This document shows, piece by piece, positions 1-10,419 of a DNA stretch of 64,000 nt. The DNA is from Caulobacter sp. CCUG 60055 (GTDB lineage: Bacteria > Pseudomonadota > Alphaproteobacteria > Caulobacterales > Caulobacteraceae), in the NCBI RefSeq assembly GCF_022750545.1, contig NZ_PUIC01000010.1, forward strand, positions 38,548-102,547. Reading direction: 5' to 3'. A model generated the notes under the pieces. It made no database searches. It saw nothing but the letters and a program-made list of their open reading frames with translations, and was not told where the DNA came from. The position numbers were made by a program, and so were the translations under genes. Position 1 is the first letter of the stretch; each line of letters opens with the position of its first letter.

Positions 1-153
1 CGGTTCGCCGGGCCCCTTTTCTTTTGGGCTTTCTCTTCTTGCGCTCTTTCTTTTGCGCTCCGGGATCGGCCGCCTATCGTAGGCCTGCGGATGATCGGGA
101 CGTAAGGGTTCGAGGTTCGATCGCTCCGCGATATCCGGCGTCGAGGTGAACTC

Positions 154-822
154 ATGGCCTTCTGGATCGCGAACCTGGTCTTGCTGGCGGCCGCCTATCT
201 CCTCGGCTCCATTCCCGCCGGCTATCTGGCGGGGAGACTGCTCGGGGGCTTCGACATCCGAGCGCGCGGCTCGGGCTCCACCGGGGCGACGAACGTGCTG
301 CGCACCCTGGGGTGGCGGCCCGCCCTGGCCGTGCTGCTGGCCGACGTGTCGAAAGGCGCGGCGGCGGTCGCCCTGGCTCGCTGGCTCTACGCCTGGCTTC
401 CGGTATCGCCGCTCGTCAAGGCGCCGGCCGTGCATGATCTGCAAGCGTGGGCGCCGTGGGCCGTCTGTCTGGCCGGTCTCGCCGTCCTGCTTGGGCACGG
501 GCGATCGATCTGGCTGAATTTCACGGGCGGCAAATCCGCCGCCACGGGGCTTGGCGTGTTGCTGGCGATGTCCTGGCCCGTAGGCCTGGCCGCCGCGACG
601 GCGTTCGTCGTGGCGGCGGCCGTCTTCCGGCTGGTGTCTTTGGGTTCGATGCTGGCGGCGCTGACCGCGATCGTCCTGGTCTGCGCCCTGGAGCAGCCGG
701 TCCCCTATCGGCTGTTGGTCGTCGCCGGCGGCGTCTATGTGATCTTGCGCCATCGCGCCAACATTCGGCGACTGCTGGCGGGGACCGAGCCGCGCCTCGG
801 GGAACCCAAGCGGCGGGTCTAG
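154..822 (+). CDS. plsY: Glycerol-3-phosphate acyltransferase PlsY
   Basis: Inner-membrane enzyme that transfers the acyl group of acyl-phosphate to glycerol 3-phosphate, the first acylation step of phospholipid synthesis in most bacteria. The 222-residue protein has the family's size and several hydrophobic segments. It carries the conserved blocks: GSIPAGY near residue 18, the GSGSTGATN loop near residues 39-47, the LLGHGRSIWLNFTGGKSAATG block near 111-131, and a late LRHRANIRRLL block. A GAGGTGA ribosome-binding site at 143-149 sets the start. It stands alone on the plus strand, convergent with the following glycosyltransferase. Identity is well supported by the motifs. Confidence 0.95.
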   Translation: MAFWIANLVLLAAAYLLGSIPAGYLAGRLLGGFDIRARGSGSTGATNVLRTLGWRPALAVLLADVSKGAAAVALARWLYAWLPVSPLVKAPAVHDLQAWAPWAVCLAGLAVLLGHGRSIWLNFTGGKSAATGLGVLLAMSWPVGLAAATAFVVAAAVFRLVSLGSMLAALTAIVLVCALEQPVPYRLLVVAGGVYVILRHRANIRRLLAGTEPRLGEPKRRV

Positions 823-847
823 CGCTCGCCGGGGCGGCCCCGGGGTG

Positions 848-2407
848 TCAGTGGGCGCTCTTCGGCTTCGGCGGCAGGCCGGTGACCGGATCGCGCGGCA
901 GCGGCCGGAAGTCCTCGCCGACGAACAGCTCCAGCCGGCGGGCGTTCTTGCGGTCGAGCCGCACGTGAGCGATCTCGTCGCCGGCGGTGCTGGCGAAATC
1001 CTGGGCCATCTCGGCTCGATAGCCGTCCTCGAAGCTGATCGCCAGCACCCGGCGTCCTGCGGGCGGGGTCAACGGCGTCTCCGCCTCGGCCTGATTGCGG
1101 GGCCGGGCCTCGTGCACCCACATGGTCAGGGGCGGCGCGCCCGGCGCGCGGAAATAGTTCCGGCCGTAATAGGCCAGCTCGTTGAACAGGAAGCGGTTGT
1201 CCACGGCCACGGCGCTCAGGCCGCCGCGCGCCTGTTCCTGGCGGGCGCGGTCGACGATCAGCTGGGTCGATTCCGACCAGCCGCGGGCGCGCTTGAGGCC
1301 GTTGCCGAGACCGAGCGCGTCGGCCGCCTTGGGCGAGACCGAGCCGACGATGAACACCGCCGCCGCCGCCGCCTGCAAGCCCAGGCCCGCCGCGATCCAC
1401 CCGCGGGCCCGCCAGCGGACCAGCCACGCGGCGGCCAGCACCGAGCCGGCGACATAGGCGGCCCCCGCCCAGTTGGCGTTGGCGCGGGAGACGAACGCCT
1501 GGACGCCGACCACCAGCAGGGCCGGGGCGGTGAAGCACAGCAGCAGCCGGTCTTCCGGCGTCAGCCTGCGCCGGAGCGCCATGATGGCGCCGCCGACGGT
1601 CAGCACCGCGAATGGCGCGGGCCCGAACACCGCGAACTGGCTGAGGACGAAGTCGGCCAGCTCGCCGGGATTGAACAGACGGTCGGCGCCCCAGTTGGCG
1701 TTGGCGGCGGTGTGCGCCACCGTGGCGAAGTGGTGGCGGGCGTTCCAGACCATGTTGGGGGCCAGGGCCGCGCCGAACGCGGCGGCGGCGGCGGCGATGC
1801 GCGCCGGCCGCCAGGCGCGGCGCGCCTCCGGCGACCAGGCCAGGTGCAGCGCGAAGCCCGCCAGGCCGTAGGCCGCCGCATATTTGCTGAGCACGGCCAG
1901 GCCCATGGCCGCGCCGATCCCGGCGGCGAAGGCCGCGCCGCGCCGGGCGTCCTCCTCCTGCAGCAGGCGGACATAGGCCAGCAAGGCCAGGGCTAGGAAC
2001 AGCAGCAGCGGAGCGTCGGTGGCGATGACGCCGCTCGACAGCTGAACGCCTGGCATCAGGGCGTAGACGGCGGCGGCCGCCAGCCCTGTCGACGGGCCGT
2101 AGAGGCGCCGGCCGATGGAGAAGGCCGCCAGGGCCGCGCCGGCGTGGAGGATCGGCGCCGACAGCCGGATCCACGCCTCGCCGTCGCCGCCCAGGGCGGT
2201 GGTGGCGCGGATCAGCCAGGCGATCATCGGCGGCTTGGAGAAATAGCCCCAGTCCAGCACCCGCGACCACAGCCAGTACTGGGCCTCGTCGGGATAGAGC
2301 CCGATCGGGGTGACGAAGAGGGTGACCAGGCGGGCGACGGTCAGGACGCCAATCAACGTCGCGGCGAAAAGCCAGGCGCGCCGCTCGTCCATCCCGTCCG
2401 CCGTCAT
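848..2407 (-). CDS. GT39/ArnT-like membrane glycosyltransferase
   Basis: Polytopic inner-membrane protein of the dolichyl-phosphate-mannose/ArnT (GT39-type) family, which moves a sugar from a polyprenyl-phosphate carrier to a periplasmic acceptor such as lipid A. The N-terminus has one hydrophobic helix followed by the family's acidic motif YPDEAQYWLWS, then YFSKPPMIAWLI, both characteristic of this clan. About ten further hydrophobic segments precede a soluble C-terminal region. The frame is open from a TTG at 2425, with ATGs at 2419, 2407 and 2392; 2407 is chosen because a GGA lies about 7 bases upstream, but this is uncertain. The acceptor cannot be told from sequence. Convergent with plsY, no operon partner. 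Confidence 0.8.
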   Translation of the reverse strand: MTADGMDERRAWLFAATLIGVLTVARLVTLFVTPIGLYPDEAQYWLWSRVLDWGYFSKPPMIAWLIRATTALGGDGEAWIRLSAPILHAGAALAAFSIGRRLYGPSTGLAAAAVYALMPGVQLSSGVIATDAPLLLFLALALLAYVRLLQEEDARRGAAFAAGIGAAMGLAVLSKYAAAYGLAGFALHLAWSPEARRAWRPARIAAAAAAFGAALAPNMVWNARHHFATVAHTAANANWGADRLFNPGELADFVLSQFAVFGPAPFAVLTVGGAIMALRRRLTPEDRLLLCFTAPALLVVGVQAFVSRANANWAGAAYVAGSVLAAAWLVRWRARGWIAAGLGLQAAAAAVFIVGSVSPKAADALGLGNGLKRARGWSESTQLIVDRARQEQARGGLSAVAVDNRFLFNELAYYGRNYFRAPGAPPLTMWVHEARPRNQAEAETPLTPPAGRRVLAISFEDGYRAEMAQDFASTAGDEIAHVRLDRKNARRLELFVGEDFRPLPRDPVTGLPPKPKSAH

Positions 2408-2744
2408 GCCTCGTTCCATCCGCAACCATCATCCCGTCCGGCGGCCGCCAGGATCGGGCCGGTTTGTCTAGCGCCAAAGCGTTTCAGCGTCGCGCCCCAA
2501 CCGTCGGCCGCGTTGTCCGCAACCGGTTCCAAGCGTTTTGTTACACTGTGTGGCGCCGGCGCCGCACTGCACAAACCCTTTGCGCATATGGCTTATCTAC
2601 GCCCGAAAGCCAGCCCCTATGAGGCGTTGTCATCGAACCTTCATGATTCAGTCACCAACGCTTCCAAAACGGCCGGTAAGGGTCCATTAAAGCCGAAAGC
2701 GCGCTGAAAAGGGGCCGCTTTTGGGGCTGATGAGGGGATTTTTG
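2408..2744. other. Intergenic region upstream of the Oar-type receptor
   Basis: About 337 bases between the divergent glycosyltransferase and the TonB receptor. It is less GC-rich near 2520-2600 (TTGTTACACTG) and contains a perfect 12-base palindrome GGCGCCGGCGCC at 2552-2563. A 39-codon ATG-initiated frame at 2588-2707 has no visible ribosome-binding site and I do not call it a gene. The region probably holds the receptor promoter and a long 5' leader, but I cannot assign a -35/-10 pair. Confidence 0.4.
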
Positions 2745-5700
2745 ATGGTTTCCATGAGGAAGCTCGCCGGCGGCGCGGGTTTGACCGCGCTCGCCATGGT
2801 TTTGTCGACGGCGGCTTACGCCCAAGAAACGACGGGCGGCGTCCGTGGTCAGATCACCAACAGCGCGGGGGCGCCGATCGCCAACGTGACGGTGGTCGTG
2901 ACCAACACGTCTCAGAACACTTCGTCGACGACGGTCACCAACGCTTCCGGCGCCTACGACGTGCGCAACCTGACCCCCGGCGGCCCCTACGTGCTGACCG
3001 CCAAGGGCTCGGCGGGCGAGAAGACCGTGCAGATCGGCGACATCGGCCTCGGCGCTCCTCTCCTGCTGAACTTCACCCTGGGCGAGGAAGCCGGCGCGGT
3101 TTCCGAAGTGGTGGTCACCGCCAGCCGTGCGGGCCCGAAGGAGACCCTGACCGGGCCGCGCTCCACCTTCACGGCCAAGGACGTCGAAGCCCTGCCCTCG
3201 TTCCAGCGTGACCTGAAGGACCTGGCGCGCCGGAACCCCTTCGTGACGCTGGACCCCACCAACGCCAACGCCCTGATCATCGCCGGCGCCAACAACCGCG
3301 TCAGCACGGTCTATATCGACGGCGTCAAGCAGGCCGACGACTTCGGCCTGAACCAGAACGGCTATCCGTCGCAGCGTTCGCCGCTGTCGACGGACTGGGT
3401 GTCGCAGTTCAACCTCGAAGTCGCTCCTTATGACGTGCAATACGGCGCGTTCGAAGGCGGCGTGATGAACATCGTCACCAAGTCCGGCGGCAACCAGTTC
3501 CACGGCTCGATCTACGGCGAGTACGACTCCAACCGTATGGCCGGCACCGATTTCACCGGCTACGCCATCGACCCGAAGACCGGCCTGAAGGCTTCGTCGG
3601 GCAAGATCAAGGCGTTCGAGGACCGGACCTGGGGCGTCACCCTTTCGGGGCCGATCATCAAGGACAAGCTGTTCTTCTTCGCCGGCTACGAGGACTTCCA
3701 GAACACGTCTCCGGCTGGCGGCTTCGGCCCGTCGGACAGCAGCGAGGCCAACAAGATCCCGGGCATCACGGTCGCCGACGTGACCAACGTCCAGGGCATC
3801 TTGAAGAGCGTCTACAACTTCGACCCGCTCGGCTACTCGTCCGGACCGATCCAGACCACCGACAAGAAGTACTTCGGCAAGCTGGAATGGAACATCACCG
3901 ACCGCCAACGCGCGGTGGTCGAGTACCAGCGCGACGAGGGCGTCTCGCTGTCGAACGGCGGCTCCAACAGCACGTCGAGCACGGCCGGGCAGCTGGCCCT
4001 GCTGTCGCAGTACTACAACCTGAACCAGACGCTCGAAGTCTACAGCGGTCACCTCTATTCGCAGTGGACGGACAACCTCTCGACGACCCTGGAATATTCG
4101 CACAAGGAAGTCTCGTCGATCCGCGCCCCGCTCGCGGGCAACAGCTTCGCGCAGTTCCAGGTCAAGCTGGCGACCGGCGCCTCGATCGTCCTCGGGCCGG
4201 ACATCTCCAGCCAGGGCAACATTCTCGACAACAAGACCGACGCCTACAAGTTCAAGGTCAACTACAAGCTGGGCGACCACGTCTTCAGCGCGGGCTACGA
4301 GCGTGAAGACCTCAGCGTCTTCAACGAGTTCGTGCAAAACGCCACCGGCGCCTACGTGTTCGACAACACGTGCGGGCTGAAGGACGCGATCAAGAACCTG
4401 CAGAGCCGCCAAGCCTGTTCGCTGACCTACGCCAACGCCGCCGACAACGTCACGGCGCACGGCGCGGCCAGCTGGGACAGCAGCACCAACGCGCTGTTCT
4501 TCCAGGACGAATTCACGCCGATCCCCGAGCTGATCCTGCGCGCCGGCGTGCGCGCCGAATGGTACACGGACGGCACCGTTCCGGTCCTGAACCAGCGCTT
4601 CCTGAACCAGTACGGCTTCGCCAACACCGCCAACTTCGACGGCATGCACATCATCATGCCGCGGTTCGGCTTCAACTGGCGTCCGGACCCGACGCTGACG
4701 GTCACCGGCGGCTTCGGCCTGTTCTCGGGCGGCAACCCGAACGTCTGGCTGTCCAACAGCTACACCAACACCGGCAACCTGCTGGGCAGCGCCTCCTGTA
4801 AGCCGACCGGCAGCAATTGCGGCGCGGCCCTGACCGGCGTCGACGGGTTCAACATCAACCCCGCGGCCCTGGCGGCCAACACCGCCTCGACCCTGGCCGG
4901 CACGGGCGTGACCAACGCGCTCGACCCGAACTTCCGGCCGCCGTCGGTGTGGAAGGCCTCGATCGGCGTCGTGAAGGTCTTCGACCTGCCCTACGTCGGC
5001 GACAACTGGCGCGTCCACGGCGACTATCTCTACCAAGAAGCCAAGGACGCGGTGACCTGGGTCGACCTGTGGGCCATCCAGAACCCGGGCGCCCCGGCTC
5101 CGGACGGCCGGCCGACCTACAATGTCGGCCGCTTCACCAACAGCCTTGGCCGCACCACCGGCTACGACCTGATGCTGACCAACGACAAGAAGGGCGGCGG
5201 CACGGTCTGGGCCCTGGGCGTCGGCAAGGATTGGAACGACGGCTGGGCCAAGGGCCTCGGCTTCGACGTGACCTACACCCATTCGGACGTGAAGGAAGCC
5301 AACCCGGGCACCAGCTCGGTGGCGCTGTCCAACTACAGCCAGTGGGCGATCTCGTCGCGGAACAACCCGCAACTGGCGGTCTCGAACTACAACATCGAGT
5401 ATCAGACCAAAATCACCGCCAGCTACACCCGCGCCTTCTTCGGCGACAACAAGACCACCATCAACCTGTTCGCTCAGCGTCGTGCGGGTCTGCCGTTCAG
5501 CTACACCTTCCAGCAGATCACCCCGACGGGGACGACGCTGACCAGCGGCGCGGCCTACGATTACATGTTCGGCGAGTCCGGCTCGGTCGGCTACCGCAAC
5601 ACCGAGCTGCTCTATGTCCCGAAGACCGACTCGACCGGCAACATCACCGCCACCAGCGACCCGATCATCAAGTACGCGAACGGGTTCGACGTGGCCGGCT

Positions 5701-6098
5701 TCAACAACTTCCTGAAGCAGACCGGCCTGATCAACTACTCAGGCCAGATCGCGCCGCGTAACGCCTTCAAGTCGCGCGACATCACCACCATCGACGTGCG
5801 CCTGACCCAGGAGCTGCCGGCCTTCTTCCCCGGCGGCGCCAAGCTCAAGGCCTATATCGACATCATCAACCTGGGCAACCTCATCAACAAGAAGTGGGGC
5901 ATCCTGGAGCAATACGGCTTCCCCTACACCTACGGGGCCGTCCAGGCGCGCAACTGCCAGTACTCGGCCAGCGCCTGCCAGACCGGCGTCGGCAACTTCT
6001 ACCAGTACGACAAGCTGTCGACCCAGAACCCGACGGTGTCGGTCAGCAACCAGAGCTCGACCTGGTTCATCAAGGTCGGCCTGAAGTATCAGTTCTGA
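2745..6098 (+). CDS. Oar-type TonB-dependent receptor with N-terminal carboxypeptidase-regulatory-like domain
   Basis: Outer-membrane active transporter, probably for a large or peptide/carbohydrate ligand. From the chosen start the protein is about 1117 residues: a signal peptide ending in STAAYAQ, a carboxypeptidase-regulatory-like (transthyretin-fold) domain at about residues 28-105 (GGVRGQITNSAGAPIANVTV), the plug starting at EVVVTASR, then a long beta-barrel ending in FIKVGLKYQF with the terminal aromatic residue needed for outer-membrane assembly. Residues such as GGVMNIVTKSGGN fit the Oar group. The frame is open from a TTG at 2721, but GAGGGG at 2732-2737 lies seven bases before the ATG at 2745. 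Monocistronic, with a strong terminator just downstream. Ligand unknown. Confidence 0.88.
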   Translation: MVSMRKLAGGAGLTALAMVLSTAAYAQETTGGVRGQITNSAGAPIANVTVVVTNTSQNTSSTTVTNASGAYDVRNLTPGGPYVLTAKGSAGEKTVQIGDIGLGAPLLLNFTLGEEAGAVSEVVVTASRAGPKETLTGPRSTFTAKDVEALPSFQRDLKDLARRNPFVTLDPTNANALIIAGANNRVSTVYIDGVKQADDFGLNQNGYPSQRSPLSTDWVSQFNLEVAPYDVQYGAFEGGVMNIVTKSGGNQFHGSIYGEYDSNRMAGTDFTGYAIDPKTGLKASSGKIKAFEDRTWGVTLSGPIIKDKLFFFAGYEDFQNTSPAGGFGPSDSSEANKIPGITVADVTNVQGILKSVYNFDPLGYSSGPIQTTDKKYFGKLEWNITDRQRAVVEYQRDEGVSLSNGGSNSTSSTAGQLALLSQYYNLNQTLEVYSGHLYSQWTDNLSTTLEYSHKEVSSIRAPLAGNSFAQFQVKLATGASIVLGPDISSQGNILDNKTDAYKFKVNYKLGDHVFSAGYEREDLSVFNEFVQNATGAYVFDNTCGLKDAIKNLQSRQACSLTYANAADNVTAHGAASWDSSTNALFFQDEFTPIPELILRAGVRAEWYTDGTVPVLNQRFLNQYGFANTANFDGMHIIMPRFGFNWRPDPTLTVTGGFGLFSGGNPNVWLSNSYTNTGNLLGSASCKPTGSNCGAALTGVDGFNINPAALAANTASTLAGTGVTNALDPNFRPPSVWKASIGVVKVFDLPYVGDNWRVHGDYLYQEAKDAVTWVDLWAIQNPGAPAPDGRPTYNVGRFTNSLGRTTGYDLMLTNDKKGGGTVWALGVGKDWNDGWAKGLGFDVTYTHSDVKEANPGTSSVALSNYSQWAISSRNNPQLAVSNYNIEYQTKITASYTRAFFGDNKTTINLFAQRRAGLPFSYTFQQITPTGTTLTSGAAYDYMFGESGSVGYRNTELLYVPKTDSTGNITATSDPIIKYANGFDVAGFNNFLKQTGLINYSGQIAPRNAFKSRDITTIDVRLTQELPAFFPGGAKLKAYIDIINLGNLINKKWGILEQYGFPYTYGAVQARNCQYSASACQTGVGNFYQYDKLSTQNPTVSVSNQSSTWFIKVGLKYQF

Positions 6099-6121
6099 TC
6101 GCAGCCGAAGCGATGCGGATC

Positions 6122-6150
6122 AGGGCGGCCTCCTTGGGGGCCGCCCTTTT
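6122..6150 (+). terminator. Rho-independent terminator after the Oar-type receptor
   Basis: GGGCGGCC at 6123-6130 pairs with GGCCGCCC at 6139-6146 across an 8-base loop, followed by TTTTCTTTT. An additional A-T pair closes the base. It separates the receptor from aguA. Confidence 0.85.
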
Positions 6151-6223
6151 CTTTTGGGGCGGCGTGGTTGACGGTCCCGGCGCCCCTTCCCATTTGCGCC
6201 CGTTCCGTGATTAAGGCTCACCC

Positions 6224-7231
<1,008 letters not shown>

Positions 7232-7233
7232 TC

Positions 7234-8112
<879 letters not shown>

Positions 8113-8123
8113 GCGGGGCCGTC

Positions 8124-8507
8124 TCAGGCCTCGACGGCGTAGTCCTTGAGCACGCCCAGCGGCACGATGGCCAGGGTCTCCTCGTGGGTGGAATCGAGCA
8201 CCACCGGCGGCGCGACCCCGGCGTCGTAGGCCTCCTTCCAGCGCGGCGCGCAAAGGCACCAGCGGTCGCCGGGCTTCAGGCCGGGGAAGCTGAGGTCGGG
8301 GCGCGGCGTCGACAGGTCGTTGCCGGCCGCCGCCGAGAACACCAGGAATTCGGCGGTCATCACCGCACACACCGTGTGCAGCCCCATGTCGTGCGGGCCC
8401 GTCTCGCAACAGCCGTTGCGGAAGAACCCGGTCACCGGGTCGAGCGAGCAAGGGATCAACTCCTCGCCCAGGACGTTGCGCGCCGTGGCGTCGTAGCGAA
8501 TGGTCAT
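8124..8507 (-). CDS. DUF2237 family protein
   Basis: A 127-residue soluble protein of the DUF2237 family, whose function I do not know. The family hallmarks are visible: NVLGEELIPCSLDPVTGFFRNGCC near the N-terminus, CAVMTAEFLVFS, the block GLKPGDRWCLCAPRW with paired Cys, and the C-terminal SThEETLAIVPLGVLKDYAV. Five conserved cysteines suggest metal binding or redox activity, but this is inference. It converges with aguB, leaving only 11 bases between the stop codons and no terminator hairpin there. Confidence 0.85.
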   Translation of the reverse strand: MTIRYDATARNVLGEELIPCSLDPVTGFFRNGCCETGPHDMGLHTVCAVMTAEFLVFSAAAGNDLSTPRPDLSFPGLKPGDRWCLCAPRWKEAYDAGVAPPVVLDSTHEETLAIVPLGVLKDYAVEA

Positions 8508-8666
8508 GGCCCCATACTAGAGCGGGTTCTTCGAAACGGCGCGACGGTTTTGCATCGGCGCCGCGTCCGACGAAAATGAATGCGACGGCTGTCGCCGGGT
8601 GATGCCAAGCGCCGGCCGAACGCTCTAGGCTGGGGCCGACGATCCAGCAGCCGAGGAAGACGCCGC

Positions 8667-9551
8667 ATGTCCCCCGCCGATACGCCACGCCCCCGCCGCA
8701 GCGCGCTCTACATGCCGGCCTCCAATCTGAAGGCGATGGAGAAGGCGCGCACCCTGGCCTGCGACGTGGTCATCCTCGACCTGGAAGACGCCGTGGCGCC
8801 CGAGGCCAAGGAGATCGCCCGGGCCCAGGCGGTGGCGGCGGTGCGCGCCGGCGGCTTCGGCCGTCGCGAGGTGGTGATCCGGGTCAACGGCCTGGACACG
8901 CCCTGGGGCCGCGACGACCTGCGCGCCGCCGCCGAGGCCGGCCCCGACGCGGTGCTGGCGCCCAAGGTCGGCGACGCCGACGACGTCTTCGCCTACAACA
9001 ACGCCCTCGATGCGGCCCCTCGCCACACCGCCCTGTGGACGATGATCGAGACCTGCCGGGCGCTGTTCCACCTGCCCGGCGTCGCCGCCGCGGCCCGGGC
9101 CTCGCGCCTGACCGCCTGGGTGATGGGGATCAACGACCTGGCCAAGGAGATGCGCGCGCGCCAGACCCCCGGACGCGAGCCGTTCCACGCCGCCCTCGGC
9201 CTGTCGGTGGCGGCGGCGCGGGCCCACGGCCTGACCATCCTCGACGGCGTGCCCAACGACATCGAGGACATGGAGGCCCTGGCGGCGGTGTGCGAGCAGG
9301 GGGTCGATTTCGGCTTCGACGGCAAGACGCTGATCCATCCCAAGCAGATCGAGGTGTGCAACCGGGTGTTCTCGCCCTCGCCGGCCGACGTCGCCTGGGC
9401 GCGGGCGGTGATCGCCGCCTTCGCCCTGCCCGAGAACGCCGGCAAGGGGGCCCTCAAGGTCGAGGGACGTCTGGCCGAACTGCTGCACCTGACCCAGGCG
9501 CGCCGGCTGGTGGCGGTGGCCGAGGCCATCGCCGAGGCCGAGGCGGCCTGA
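8667..9551 (+). CDS. HpcH/HpaI-family CoA ester lyase ((3S)-malyl-CoA thioesterase/lyase-like)
   Basis: Member of the CitE/HpcH aldolase family acting on malyl-CoA-type thioesters with Mg2+. About 294 residues from the ATG at 8667, which has GAGGAAG seven bases upstream; the frame is open further upstream but that part is low-complexity and not conserved. Motifs: RSALYMPASN, the metal-site block VVILDLEDAVAPEAK, VIRVNGLDTPWG, LAPKVGDADDV, and the late GFDGKTLIHPKQIE. The short YMPASN start resembles Mcl2-type (3S)-malyl-CoA thioesterase more than Mcl1 lyase. A mesaconyl-CoA-hydratase-type gene 0.9 kb away supports a role in the ethylmalonyl-CoA/3-hydroxypropionate type of C4-C5 acyl-CoA metabolism; exact substrate is not settled. 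Confidence 0.82.
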   Translation: MSPADTPRPRRSALYMPASNLKAMEKARTLACDVVILDLEDAVAPEAKEIARAQAVAAVRAGGFGRREVVIRVNGLDTPWGRDDLRAAAEAGPDAVLAPKVGDADDVFAYNNALDAAPRHTALWTMIETCRALFHLPGVAAAARASRLTAWVMGINDLAKEMRARQTPGREPFHAALGLSVAAARAHGLTILDGVPNDIEDMEALAAVCEQGVDFGFDGKTLIHPKQIEVCNRVFSPSPADVAWARAVIAAFALPENAGKGALKVEGRLAELLHLTQARRLVAVAEAIAEAEAA

Positions 9552-9562
9552 GGAGGCGGTCG

Positions 9563-9985
9563 ATGCGCCTGGCCATCGCGGCGCCGGCGGTCCTGGCCGT
9601 GCTGGCTGGCGCGGGCGCAGCCGCGCCCGCGCCCTATGACGCCTCGGTGGCGGCTTCGGCGGCCGCCGAACAGAGCCTGTTCGGGCCGCTGGACGGCGGC
9701 TGGCGGCTGGCGGGCCCTCGCGGCGTCGGGCTCTATCGCTTTGAGCTGGCCGATCCCGCCGCGGAGGCGCGCCAGCTCCAGGGCGCCTGGCGCGCCGAGG
9801 CCGCGCCCGGGCGTTCCGGCGTGCTGGAGACGGCCCGCCGGCGCGGCGACGGCCTGATCCTCGCCTTTCGCGACGGCGACCGCCTGGTGCGGGTCCGCCT
9901 GCGGCCGGGGCCGCAGGCGGGGGCCTGGCGGGGCGTCCTCGACGACGGGAGCCGCCGGGCGGTCGTGGCTATGCGCCGGCCTTGA
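9563..9985 (+). CDS. Small exported protein of unknown function
   Basis: About 140 residues. It starts at an ATG with AGGAGG at 9551-9556 overlapping the stop codon of the CoA lyase gene, so it is almost certainly translated from the same transcript. The N-terminus MRLAIAAPAVLAVLAGAGAAAPA is a cleavable signal peptide. The mature part is predicted mostly beta (GGWRLAGPRGVGLYRFEL, RVRLRPGPQAGAWRGVLDDG), with a GxW-RL-x-G repeat-like pattern, no cysteines and no motif I recognise. Its 3' end overlaps the opposing HIT gene by 17 bases. Confidence 0.75.
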   Translation: MRLAIAAPAVLAVLAGAGAAAPAPYDASVAASAAAEQSLFGPLDGGWRLAGPRGVGLYRFELADPAAEARQLQGAWRAEAAPGRSGVLETARRRGDGLILAFRDGDRLVRVRLRPGPQAGAWRGVLDDGSRRAVVAMRRP

Positions 9986-10418
9986 GGGCCAGGCCCTTCA
10001 GGGCCTCGACGGCGGTCTCGACGGCGGCGGCCAGTTGGGCCGGCGGATAGGGGAGGGCTTCACCCAGGCCCCAGACCGGTCCCGGCCAGGCCGGGTCGTC
10101 GACGCGGCGGCCGACGACGTGCACGTGCAACTGCGGCGTGACGTTGCCCAGGGCGCCGACATTGAGCTTCTCCACCGGTCGACCCAGGGCGGCGGCGGCG
10201 GCGCGCACCGCCTGGCCGGCGGCCACCGTCTCCTCCATCAGGCGGGCGCGGTCCGCCGGACCCAGGTGCTCCAGCTCCCGCGCGCCGGGCCGGCGCGGGA
10301 TCAGCACGATCCATGGATAGCGGGCGTCGCTCTGCAGGCGGGCCTCGCACAGGCCCAGCGACAGCAGCGGGACCGAAGTGGCCAGGATGGCCGGCGCGAC
10401 GGAGAACGGCTCGCCCAT
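9969..10418 (-). CDS. HIT family protein
   Basis: A 149-residue histidine-triad nucleotide hydrolase/transferase-fold protein. The triad is QLHVHVVGR near residues 115-123, a slight variant of H-x-H-x-H-x-x with the third position replaced by G/R, and the family's DARYPWIVLIPRRPGARELEHL block is present near residues 32-52. This composition matches the alphaproteobacterial HIT group. Only one base separates its start from the stop of the upstream MaoC gene on the same strand, so they are probably cotranscribed. The nucleotide substrate is not predictable. Confidence 0.88.
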   Translation of the reverse strand: MGEPFSVAPAILATSVPLLSLGLCEARLQSDARYPWIVLIPRRPGARELEHLGPADRARLMEETVAAGQAVRAAAAALGRPVEKLNVGALGNVTPQLHVHVVGRRVDDPAWPGPVWGLGEALPYPPAQLAAAVETAVEALKGLALKAGA

Positions 10419-10419
10419 G

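Noticed and set aside
2588-2707. A 39-codon frame starting MAYLRPKASPYEA upstream of the Oar-type receptor
   Set aside because: No ribosome-binding site or recognisable feature, and no His/Leu/Trp run suggesting a leader peptide; could be chance in a 337-base gap.
2652-5372. A 906-codon minus-strand open frame opposite the Oar-type receptor
   Set aside because: High-GC shadow. Its translation is rich in V, G, R, D and A with no domain, and the plus-strand receptor is clearly real.
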